Source: an uncultured Marvinbryantia sp. (GTDB taxonomy: Bacteria; Bacillota; Clostridia; Lachnospirales; Lachnospiraceae). Taken from it: DNA of 11,730 nucleotides. Made by a program: the position numbers and the translations under genes. The notes beneath the pieces are model-generated. The model saw only the letters and a program-made list of their open reading frames with translations, had not been told where the DNA came from and made no database searches. Where the stretch lies: contig CAKRVB010000049.1 of the NCBI GenBank assembly GCA_934408725.1, positions 1 to 11,730 of the forward strand, written 5' to 3'. Below are positions 1-5,871 of this stretch, in pieces. Every line of letters begins with the position of its first letter. The first letter of the stretch is position 1.

Positions 1-5
1 AAAAG

Positions 6-77
6 CTGGGCTACAAGGATTCGAACCTTGAAATGACGGAGTCAGAGTCCGTTGCCTTACCATTTGGCGATAGCCCA
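6..77 (-). tRNA. tRNA-Gln (anticodon CUG)
   Basis: Read on the minus strand, the 72-nt cloverleaf starts TGGGCTA and ends TAGCCCA, a perfect 7-bp acceptor stem, followed by discriminator G. The anticodon arm is ACGGA-CTCTGAC-TCCGT, which places CUG at positions 34-36 and so reads the glutamine codon CAG. The T arm carries GGTTCGAATCC. The 3' CCA is not encoded (the next bases are CTTTT), so it must be added after transcription. The gene is transcribed away from the folate operon and could be the first or only gene of a tRNA unit that continues beyond the window edge. Confidence 0.96.
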
Positions 78-94
78 ATGTCACAACACAATGT

Positions 95-123
95 ATTCTA
101 TACCAATCTTTTCAAAAATGCAA
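95..123 (-). promoter_or_regulatory. sigma-A promoter for tRNA-Gln
   Basis: On the minus strand, TTGCAT (118-123) and TAGAAT (95-100) are separated by exactly 17 bp, with AT-rich sequence upstream. The tRNA 5' end lies about 18 bp downstream of the -10, a normal distance for a tRNA gene. This is a consensus match only. Confidence 0.6.
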
Positions 124-176
124 GTACTTTTTTAAAATTATTTCAACTTTTTTTGGAAAAAGTCTTGTTTTACATG

Positions 177-205
177 TTGCTTATCTACTTATTTAATGCT
201 ATAAT
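177..205 (+). promoter_or_regulatory. sigma-A promoter of the folate operon
   Basis: TTGCTT (177-182), a 17-bp spacer and a perfect TATAAT (200-205), preceded by a T/A-rich stretch that could act as an UP element. Predicted transcription start is about 212, giving a ~270-nt untranslated leader before folE. That is long enough for the riboswitch and terminator described next. Confidence 0.75.
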
Positions 206-235
206 CCTTGCGACTGGTAAAATATTAGACAGAAG

Positions 236-346
236 CTATTATGCAAAATAGGATTTCATGCGTCAAGTGTTCCGTGGATGGGGAGTTGCCATAGAAACGA
301 AAAGCTCGTCTTACGATATGAAATCCGCACCCGTTGCAACATATAG
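236..346 (+). ncRNA. candidate tetrahydrofolate (THF) riboswitch aptamer
   Basis: A structured leader element in front of folE. A perfect 9-bp stem pairs GGATTTCAT (251-259) with ATGAAATCC (318-326). The 5' strand is followed by GCGTCAAGTG, which closely matches the GCGUUAAGUG that I recall in the folT/folE THF riboswitch of Clostridia. An inner hairpin (about 269-299) has an AUGGGGAGUUG loop, comparable to AUGGGAUGU in the known RNA, and is followed by ACGAAAAGC, comparable to ACGAAGC. Loop bases GTTGC (285-289) can pair with GCAAC (336-340) downstream of the main stem, as expected for the THF pseudoknot. A short outer helix CTAT (236-239)/ATAG (343-346) may be P1. Folate operons are the normal targets of this class. 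A covariance-model search (Rfam RF01831) was not possible, so a variant or different structured leader remains open. Confidence 0.62.
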
Positions 347-353
347 ATGCCAT

Positions 354-416
354 ACATCTTGATTGTGAAGGGACAGTAAATTTTTGTAACTTATTACCTG
401 ATCAGGATGTTTTTTT
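354..416 (+). terminator. intrinsic terminator in the folE leader (riboswitch expression platform)
   Basis: ACATCTTGAT (354-363) pairs with ATCAGGATGT (401-410) over 10 bp with a single G-U pair, and is followed at once by T7 (410-416). The loop is long (37 nt) and can fold further. The 5' arm can instead pair upstream: AGATG (345-349) with CATCT (355-359) makes a competing antiterminator. AGATG in turn overlaps the outer aptamer helix. This suggests that ligand binding frees the terminator arm and switches the operon off. The mechanism is inferred; the base pairing is seen. Confidence 0.65.
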
Positions 417-481
417 ATGTCATTTTTCAACTCTTTGGAAACATTCTGATTACTATCATTTCAGGAGGTTTACCTATCATT

Positions 482-1039
482 ATGATGGATCACGAAAAGA
501 TTAAAGAAGGTGTCCGCCTTATGCTGGAGGGCATCGGAGAAGATATTCACAGAGAGGGGCTGCTGGATACACCGGATCGTATTGCCAGAATGTGTGAACA
601 GATCTATGGCGGTCTTTACGAAAATGCAGCTACCCATCTTTCCAAGCAGTTCCATGCAACCAATAATAATATTGTATTAGAGAAAGATATCACTTTCTAC
701 TCAACCTGCGAGCATCATTTACTCCCATTTTATGGCAAGGCACACGTTGCCTACATTCCAGACCAGCGTGTGGCAGGTTTAAGCAAACTGGCAAGAACGG
801 TAGAAGTATTTGCCAGAAGACCTCAGATTCAGGAGAATCTGACTGCACAGATTGCCGATGCACTGGAAGAATACCTGCAGCCAAAGGGCGTTATGGTCAT
901 GATCGAAGCCGAACATATGTGCATGACCATGCGTGGCGTCCAGAAGCCTGGCAGTAAGACAGTTACCACCATTGTGCGTGGTGCTTTTGCCGAAGACTTC
1001 ACTCTGCAGCAGACATTCCTGCAGATGGTGAAAGGCTGA
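482..1039 (+). CDS. folE: GTP cyclohydrolase I FolE
   Basis: Converts GTP to 7,8-dihydroneopterin triphosphate plus formate, the first step of folate (and some pterin) synthesis, as a cytosolic toroidal decamer. The 185-aa product matches the usual length of short bacterial FolE. The zinc-binding motif CEHH is at residues 76-79 (C76, H79) with the third ligand C147 in EHMCMTMRG, followed by [14 protein letters not shown] and GLSKLAR are also typical. The start is set by AGGAGG (463-468), 13 nt before ATGATG. An in-frame upstream ATG at 407 lies inside the terminator and would add a non-homologous hydrophobic stretch. It is the first gene of the operon, and the HD gene starts 3 nt after its stop. 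Expression is probably controlled by the upstream riboswitch and terminator. Confidence 0.97.
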   Translation: MMDHEKIKEGVRLMLEGIGEDIHREGLLDTPDRIARMCEQIYGGLYENAATHLSKQFHATNNNIVLEKDITFYSTCEHHLLPFYGKAHVAYIPDQRVAGLSKLARTVEVFARRPQIQENLTAQIADALEEYLQPKGVMVMIEAEHMCMTMRGVQKPGSKTVTTIVRGAFAEDFTLQQTFLQMVKG

Positions 1040-1042
1040 TCT

Positions 1043-1525
1043 ATGAAACGGATACAGGATATTTTTACCCATCCGCTTTATCAGGAACAGCTATCGCTCC
1101 TGATGGATGCTGAAAAGGACCGCATCTTTTGCCGCCATACTGTCGAGCATTTTCTGGATGTAGCCAGGCTCATGTATCTGTATAATCTGGAAGATTCCGC
1201 TGGTCTCGAAAAGGAACTGATCTACGCCGCTGCTTTCTTACATGACATTGGCAGATATGAACAGATCGCAAAGGGAACGCCCCACGATATCGCAAGTGCC
1301 AGAATGGCTCAGACCATTCTGAATGATTGCGGCTTCTCTGACAGAGACATCTTGGCGATCCAGGATGCGATTCTCCATCACAGGGGTAATGAGAATCATG
1401 GCGAATCACCGCTTGCCCGTTATCTGTACCGTGCCGACAAGCAGTCCCGCAACTGCTTCTGTTGCCCGGCCAGCAGAGAATGTAACTGGCCTTTATCGAA
1501 AAAAAATATGGAAATTGACTATTAG
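1043..1525 (+). CDS. HD-domain phosphohydrolase of the folate operon
   Basis: A 160-aa HD-superfamily metal-dependent hydrolase. H36 (in HTVEHF), the H67-D68 doublet (FLHDIGRYE), a GTPHDIASA segment (79-87) and D132 (YRADKQSR) fit the H...HD...D metal-ligand pattern, and H112-H113 lie between them. The C-terminus holds a cysteine cluster, C138, C140, C141 and C147 within RNCFCCPASRECNW, that is not part of the minimal HD fold. The ATG is 3 nt after the folE stop, with GAAAGG inside the end of folE as RBS, so the two are probably translationally coupled. Wedged between folE and folP, with no Nudix FolQ in the operon, it is a candidate for dephosphorylating dihydroneopterin triphosphate or a related pterin phosphate. 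That role is inferred from position and from the archaeal HD enzyme MptB, which acts on a pterin cyclic phosphate. The substrate is not shown by the sequence. Confidence 0.88.
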   Translation: MKRIQDIFTHPLYQEQLSLLMDAEKDRIFCRHTVEHFLDVARLMYLYNLEDSAGLEKELIYAAAFLHDIGRYEQIAKGTPHDIASARMAQTILNDCGFSDRDILAIQDAILHHRGNENHGESPLARYLYRADKQSRNCFCCPASRECNWPLSKKNMEIDY

Positions 1526-1548
1526 ATAAAATCAAAGGAGTTCCTGTT

Positions 1549-2355
1549 ATGAAAATTGGAAATCATGAATTTGATACAGCAAATGAAACTTATATTATGG
1601 GTATTCTGAATGTTACCCCAGACTCTTTCTCAGATGGTGGACGTTTCAACCATATGGATGAAGCTCTCCGTCATGCAGAAGAGATGATCGCAGATGGTGC
1701 CTCCATCGTTGATATCGGCGGAGAATCTACCAGACCAGGATATACTGTGCTCTCTGATGAGGAAGAGATTGCCCGTGTGACCCCGGTCATCGAAGCAGTA
1801 AAGTCCCGTTTCGACATTCCTGTCTCCATCGATACTTATAAGGGCAATGTAGCAGAGGCAGCTCTTCAGGCCGGTGCTGATCTGGTCAACGATATCTGGG
1901 GTTTTAAGTTTGACTGCAAAGTTGCCGAAATGACTGCAAAGTATCAGGCAGCCTGCTGTCTGATGCACAACCGCAAGGAAGCCGTCTATGACAATTTCCT
2001 TCAGGATATGGTAAAAGATATGGAAGAGTCCGTAGCTATTGCACGAAAAGCCGGTGTGGCAGATGATAAGATCATGCTGGATCCTGGTGTAGGCTTTGGT
2101 AAGACCTATGAGATGAATCTGGAAGCTATCAACCATGTAGATGTACTGCTTCCTCTGGGATTCCCGGTTCTTCTTGGCACTTCCAGAAAATCTGTCATTG
2201 GTAATACCTTAAATCTTCCGGTTGACCAGCGTGTGGAAGGTACTCTTTCTACTACTGTGATCGGTATGCTTCGCGGATGTGCCTTTGTACGTGTACACGA
2301 TGTAAAAGAGAACAAACGTATTATTGACATGACAAAAGCTATTTTAAATGCTTAA
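1549..2355 (+). CDS. folP: dihydropteroate synthase FolP
   Basis: Condenses 6-hydroxymethyl-7,8-dihydropterin pyrophosphate with p-aminobenzoate to give dihydropteroate; this is the sulfonamide target. The 268-aa TIM-barrel protein carries the expected blocks: MGILNVTPDSFSDGG (17-31), DIGGESTRPG (55-64), SIDTYK (93-98), NDIWG (114-118), DPGVGFGKT (178-186), GTSRKS (210-215) and the terminal RVHDV (248-252). Length is typical. AAAGGAG (1534-1540) lies 8 nt before the ATG. The HD gene ends 23 nt upstream and the folB-folK fusion starts 14 nt downstream, consistent with one transcript. No insertion in the sulfonamide-contact loops is obvious, so nothing suggests a resistant variant. Confidence 0.98.
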   Translation: MKIGNHEFDTANETYIMGILNVTPDSFSDGGRFNHMDEALRHAEEMIADGASIVDIGGESTRPGYTVLSDEEEIARVTPVIEAVKSRFDIPVSIDTYKGNVAEAALQAGADLVNDIWGFKFDCKVAEMTAKYQAACCLMHNRKEAVYDNFLQDMVKDMEESVAIARKAGVADDKIMLDPGVGFGKTYEMNLEAINHVDVLLPLGFPVLLGTSRKSVIGNTLNLPVDQRVEGTLSTTVIGMLRGCAFVRVHDVKENKRIIDMTKAILNA

Positions 2356-2369
2356 CTGAGGTAATACAT

Positions 2370-3191
2370 ATGGATAAGATTACAATCAAGGATCTGGAGA
2401 TTTACGCCAATCATGGTGTATTTCCAGAAGAAAATGTACTTGGTCAAAAGTTTCTGGTGACTGCAGTATTACATACCAGCACCAGAAAAGCGGGACTGAC
2501 CGATGATCTGACTGCTTCCGTACACTATGGTGAAGTCAGCCATCTGATCAATAAAATTGTAAGCGAGAATACCTGGAAGCTGTTAGAACGGATCGCCGAA
2601 GAAGTGGCTGCTGCGATTCTTCTTACTTATCCCCTGGTTTCTCAGGTGGATCTGACCATTAAGAAACCATGGGCACCGATTGGTCTGCCTCTAGATACAG
2701 TATCTGTCGAAATCAGCCGCGGCTGGCACACTGCTTATATTGCCCTGGGCTCCAACATGGGCGACAAAGAGGCCTATCTGAAAGGTGCGATTGAAGCATT
2801 GGACTCTGCACCTGACTGTCAGGTAACTGCAGTTTCTGATTTTCTCATCACAGAGCCTTATGGCGGTGTGGAACAAGATGATTTCTTAAACGGTGCACTT
2901 GCACTGCGTACACTTCTGTCCCCGGAAGAACTGTTAGACCGTCTTCACGAGATTGAATATGCCGCCCACAGAGAGCGCCTGATTCACTGGGGGCCAAGAA
3001 CGCTGGATCTGGATATTCTGATGTACGATGATCTGGTACTGGATACACCGAATCTGCACATTCCACATATTGAACTGCACAAGCGCGATTTTGTACTGAT
3101 TCCACTGGCCGAGATCGCACCATGGAAGAGACATCCGTTACTTGGCAAGACAGTTGCACAGATGCTGGAAGAAGTCACCGCTGAAAAATAA
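2370..3191 (+). CDS. folBK: bifunctional dihydroneopterin aldolase / HPPK (FolB-FolK fusion)
   Basis: A single 273-aa chain with two enzymes. Residues 1-118 are dihydroneopterin aldolase: NHGVFPEENVLGQ with catalytic E21, VHYGEV with Y53, and the lysine pair K98-K99. Residues 121-273 are 6-hydroxymethyl-7,8-dihydropterin pyrophosphokinase: YIALGSNMGDKE (123-134), then HWGPRTLDLDIL (206-217) with the two Mg-binding aspartates D213 and D215, and IPHIELHKRDFVLIPL (231-246). Together they turn dihydroneopterin into the pyrophosphorylated substrate of FolP, so the fusion may pass the intermediate directly. GAGG precedes the ATG by about 10 nt. This is the last gene of the operon, with a terminator about 20 nt after the stop. 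FolB-FolK fusions are known in Clostridia. Confidence 0.96.
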   Translation: MDKITIKDLEIYANHGVFPEENVLGQKFLVTAVLHTSTRKAGLTDDLTASVHYGEVSHLINKIVSENTWKLLERIAEEVAAAILLTYPLVSQVDLTIKKPWAPIGLPLDTVSVEISRGWHTAYIALGSNMGDKEAYLKGAIEALDSAPDCQVTAVSDFLITEPYGGVEQDDFLNGALALRTLLSPEELLDRLHEIEYAAHRERLIHWGPRTLDLDILMYDDLVLDTPNLHIPHIELHKRDFVLIPLAEIAPWKRHPLLGKTVAQMLEEVTAEK

Positions 3192-3209
3192 ACACTAGAT
3201 CATATGGGA

Positions 3210-3237
3210 AAAGCCCGCGGTTTTCGCCGTGGGCTTT
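3210..3237 (+). terminator. bidirectional terminator between folBK and the MATE gene
   Basis: AAAGCCCGCGG (3210-3220) and CCGTGGGCTTT (3227-3237) form an 11-bp stem with one G-U pair around TTTTCG. On the plus strand it follows the folBK stop by 18 nt. On the minus strand the stem ends in TTTTCCC after the MATE stop, so it can serve both convergent units. Confidence 0.8.
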
Positions 3238-3259
3238 ATCTGTTTCGTGCCGCATAGAT

Positions 3260-4618
3260 CTAATTCGGCGCTATTCGTCTCAAAATCTTCTTTCTCACAA
3301 ACCAGAAGCATACCACCTGCAGGATAATCGTAATTCCCCAGGAGCCCGGATAGCATACAAACAGGAACCTTAAGGTTCGGTGATGTGGAAAAGCTCCGAA
3401 AATCCAGATGATTCTGGTTCCTACCGTTCCGATTATGGAGAGAATCATTGGTACACCGGAATGTCCCATTCCACGAAGTGCACCAGGGAACAGATCCATA
3501 ATGCCACAAAGGAAATACGGCATAATCGTGATGGACATGATCTCCATGGCGTGGGTAATGACTTCTGGATTACTGGTGTAGATCCGCAAAATCTCCGGAC
3601 CGAAGAACCAGAAGCAGCTTCCCATGATCAATGCGACCGCAACCGTCAGCACCAGGCAGTCTCTCAGCACCTTGTCCATTCTCTTATAATTTCCCACACC
3701 GTAATTCTGGCTGGTAAAACTCATGCATGCCTGCGTCACTGCATTTACCGAAACATATAAGAATCCCATGAGATTGTCCGCAGCCGTGTAGCCTGCCATA
3801 GATACCGATCCAAAGGAATTAACCGAAGACTGCAGTAACACATTGGAAAAATTAATGACTGTGCTTTGTATGCCTGCCGGTATCCCCACCTGGAAAATCT
3901 GCTTCAGGCAATATTTTTTGATACACAATCTTGAAAAACGCAGTTGATAACTGCCTTCCGTATGATGAAGACAGCGCAGTACCAGCGTGCAGGACAACAA
4001 CTGTGAAATCACCGTTGCGATGGCTACACCTTCTACACTCATATGAAATACAATCACAAATATCATATTCAGGCAGGCATTGGTAATTCCCGATACAATC
4101 AGAAACATCAGTGGCCGCTTCGTATCTCCCACGGCCCGCAGGATTGCCGCCCCGTAGTTGTACATCATGAAAAATGGCATTCCCAGGAAATAAATCCGCA
4201 TGTATAATGTAGACTTATTAATTACATCCTCTGGGGTTCCCATCAGTTCCAGCGCACCTCTGGCAAAAATCTGTCCGATCACCGCCATCATCAGACCACT
4301 GACCAGCGCCAGCATAATCGCAGTATGTACCGTCTCGGACATCTCTTTTTCCCGTCCGGAAGCATAGAACCTGGCTGCCAGTACATTGGCTCCTAAGGAT
4401 ACCCCAATAAATAGATTTGTAAAAGTATTAATCAATGCCGTAGTAGATCCCACCGCTGCAAGAGCCTGGCTCCCGCTGAATCGTCCTACTACGATAACAT
4501 CCACTGCGTTGAACATCAGCTGCAGGATACTGGACAGCATCAAAGGCAGCGCAAAGGATATCAGCTTGTCCATAATGGATCCATGACACATATCAATCTC
4601 ATATTTATTTTTCTTCAA
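3260..4618 (-). CDS. MATE family multidrug/cation antiporter
   Basis: A 452-aa inner-membrane transporter predicted to export drugs or metabolites against Na+ or H+. About 12 hydrophobic segments are visible, arranged as two similar halves. MATE hallmarks are ALPLMLSSILQLMFNAVDVIVVGRFSG near the N-terminus, ALAAVGSTTALINTF, LGANVLAARFYASG, and the second-half counterparts QVGIPAGIQSTVINFSN and GALRGMGHSGVPM. The start codon is TTG (minus strand, 4618-4616), chosen because GGGGAG lies 8 nt upstream and the protein then starts MKKNKYEIDMCHG, normal for this clade. It lies 27 nt downstream of the SseB-like gene and is probably cotranscribed with it. The substrate cannot be told from sequence. 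Confidence 0.93.
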   Translation of the reverse strand: MKKNKYEIDMCHGSIMDKLISFALPLMLSSILQLMFNAVDVIVVGRFSGSQALAAVGSTTALINTFTNLFIGVSLGANVLAARFYASGREKEMSETVHTAIMLALVSGLMMAVIGQIFARGALELMGTPEDVINKSTLYMRIYFLGMPFFMMYNYGAAILRAVGDTKRPLMFLIVSGITNACLNMIFVIVFHMSVEGVAIATVISQLLSCTLVLRCLHHTEGSYQLRFSRLCIKKYCLKQIFQVGIPAGIQSTVINFSNVLLQSSVNSFGSVSMAGYTAADNLMGFLYVSVNAVTQACMSFTSQNYGVGNYKRMDKVLRDCLVLTVAVALIMGSCFWFFGPEILRIYTSNPEVITHAMEIMSITIMPYFLCGIMDLFPGALRGMGHSGVPMILSIIGTVGTRIIWIFGAFPHHRTLRFLFVCYPGSWGITIILQVVCFWFVRKKILRRIAPN

Positions 4619-4645
4619 TTCTATCTCTCCCCTTTATCCACAATT

Positions 4646-5059
4646 CTATTGTTCTGTTCCCACCACAATGTGAATAAGATTCTTATTTAACATCAACGTG
4701 CGATTCCAGGGATTCAGAATCACGCCCTCTATTTTCTCGGTCCGAAGCGCCATCTGGAACAGTTTTCCAATCTCTGCGGTAAATGCAGACATCACCGCAT
4801 TGCTGCCCTTCATCTGTTCCTCAAAACTGGTATATGCTGCAAACCACAGCTTTCCTTCTCCCGTCTGCACGGTCTGTATCTGCAGACTGTCCATAGCTCC
4901 GGACGGATCCACTGCTACAATCAGATGCCCGTCCTCTTTCATTCTACGGCGTACCACCGTCAGTGCATGGGCCAGCATCTCCTGTGTCGGCTCCTTCTGC
5001 AGCTGCCAGATTGCTTCTTCTATCTTCTCATTTCCCTGTAAATTCTGATCGTTTTCCAT
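4646..5059 (-). CDS. SseB-family N-terminal-domain protein
   Basis: A 137-aa soluble protein resembling the SseB N-terminal domain (PF07179-like). KLWFAAYTSFEEQMKG (70-85), a helix with FTAEIGKLFQMAL, and the terminal block GVILNPWNRTLMLNKNLI (112-129) match the family's characteristic 'iNP...l' ending. The biochemical role of these domains in Gram-positive bacteria is not established; they occur alone or fused to other domains. The start MENDQN (5059) was preferred over an in-frame TTG at 5107, whose extra residues are basic and unlike the family. The RBS is weak (GAAAGAAG). It is the first gene of the SseB-MATE unit. Confidence 0.75.
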   Translation of the reverse strand: MENDQNLQGNEKIEEAIWQLQKEPTQEMLAHALTVVRRRMKEDGHLIVAVDPSGAMDSLQIQTVQTGEGKLWFAAYTSFEEQMKGSNAVMSAFTAEIGKLFQMALRTEKIEGVILNPWNRTLMLNKNLIHIVVGTEQ

Positions 5060-5085
5060 ATATCTTCTTTCGCTCCATATCTTTA

Positions 5086-5115
5086 TCCATACTTTTCTTA
5101 TACGCAACTGGTCAA
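5086..5115 (-). promoter_or_regulatory. possible promoter of the SseB-like/MATE unit
   Basis: On the minus strand, TTGACC (5110-5115) and TATGGA (5086-5091) are 18 bp apart, about 27 bp upstream of the chosen ATG. The -10 is poor, so this is a weak call. Confidence 0.35.
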
Positions 5116-5366
5116 TTTCATTCTATCAACGTATTTCTTTCAAGTTATGACCGCTTACCTATTATAACAGTAATTCAAGAGGAATCCACCCCTAAATTTT
5201 CCAAATAATTTCTATTTTATTTTTCAGAATTTCTGTATAACTCCCACATTTTCCACACATACTACGGTCAACATCGCATAAGCTGCACTGCATGAACCTC
5301 GCAGACAGGCTAATGCGGTATAACTATCATGCAAGGGCACTTTCTGCCCGGAAAGGATCATTCTCT
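5116..5366. other. AT-rich intergenic region upstream of the coat protein gene
   Basis: The gap between the divergent SseB-like and CotF-like genes (5060-5366) holds no supportable gene. An in-frame ATG at 5292 gives an extension unlike the coat protein family. A short hairpin GGGCA/TGCCC (5334-5348) sits just before the RBS of the coat gene. No convincing sigma-A promoter faces right. A sporulation sigma factor promoter would be expected, but I could not identify a clear sigma-E, -K or -G match. Confidence 0.4.
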
Positions 5367-5825
5367 ATGTTATTAAGTGAAAAAGAACGCACTGTCATTG
5401 AAGATCTTCAGACACAGGAAAAAAGCTGCATTGAAAAATATGGACGTTATGCTCAGCAGGCCAGGGATCCGGAACTGAAAAATCTGTTTCAGACTCTTCA
5501 GGAAAAGGAGCGAACCCACTATACTTCTCTGTCTAATGTACTGAACGGCCAGGTTCCATCCTGCAACTGTAATGACTCGGATGGCCACAATTATACCCCA
5601 AAAGCAACGTATACAGAAATCGCCATCTCCGAGGATAAAATGCAGGATGCATTTCTGGCTACCGACTGTATCGCCACTGAAAAGCTGGTATCCGGGGAAT
5701 ACAATACCGACGTGTTCGCCTTTGGTTCCAGCGATATACGAAAGCTCCTGGCTGATATCCAGGTGGAAGAGCAGAATCACGCAGAAATGCTCTATAAATA
5801 TAAAATGGCCAATGGTATGGCATAA
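5367..5825 (+). CDS. CotF-like spore coat protein (ferritin-like fold)
   Basis: A 152-aa helical protein of the coat F / ferritin-like family found in spore-forming Firmicutes. It opens LLSEKERTVIEDLQTQEKSC and ends in a VEEQNHAEMLYKYKMANGM-type helix. Two ExxH motifs, E48-H51 (KERTHY) and E135-H138 (EEQNHAE), plus E18 and E105 fit a four-helix bundle that could bind a metal pair. A cysteine/aspartate-rich linker (SCNCNDSDGHN, 65-75) separates the halves. GAAAGGA (5351-5357), 9 nt before the ATG at 5367, decides the start. It is expected in the forespore coat or mother cell. Function beyond coat association is unknown. Confidence 0.82.
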   Translation: MLLSEKERTVIEDLQTQEKSCIEKYGRYAQQARDPELKNLFQTLQEKERTHYTSLSNVLNGQVPSCNCNDSDGHNYTPKATYTEIAISEDKMQDAFLATDCIATEKLVSGEYNTDVFAFGSSDIRKLLADIQVEEQNHAEMLYKYKMANGMA

Positions 5826-5830
5826 AACAC

Positions 5831-5867
5831 TGGGCAGGCGGTCCGATAACATCGGATAGCCTGCCCA
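5831..5867. terminator. terminator between the convergent coat and MFS genes
   Basis: TGGGCAGGC (5831-5839) pairs perfectly with GCCTGCCCA (5859-5867), and a nested stem TCCGAT/ATCGGA (5842-5847/5851-5856) makes a long stable hairpin. It starts 5 nt after the coat protein stop and lies 4 nt beyond the MFS stop on the minus strand, where GTGTTTTATG follows. It is likely bidirectional. Confidence 0.75.
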
Positions 5868-5871
5868 ATGG

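Noticed and set aside
1..80. tRNA-Gln as an integration (att) site of a mobile element
   Set aside because: No integrase, no duplicated tRNA 3' end and no phage or ICE genes are visible in the window.
33..251. 72-codon plus-strand open frame overlapping the tRNA and promoter region
   Set aside because: It starts inside the tRNA-Gln gene on the opposite strand, has no Shine-Dalgarno, and its translation is low-complexity hydrophobic sequence from AT-rich intergenic DNA.
407..481. Upstream in-frame extension of folE
   Set aside because: The ATG lies within the terminator stem and T-run with no RBS, and the added 25 residues are not FolE-like. AGGAGG at 463-468 points to 482.
3380..3760. 126-codon plus-strand open frame
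   Set aside because: Fully antisense to the MATE gene, no RBS, and a translation of hydrophilic low-similarity type expected from a shadow frame.
5231..5330. Sporulation sigma promoter (sigma-E/K/G) for the coat protein gene
   Set aside because: Partial CATA-type matches exist, but none has both elements at proper spacing, so no site is claimed.
5292..5366. Upstream in-frame extension of the CotF-like gene
   Set aside because: No RBS at 5292, the extra residues are unlike the family, and a good RBS precedes the ATG at 5367.
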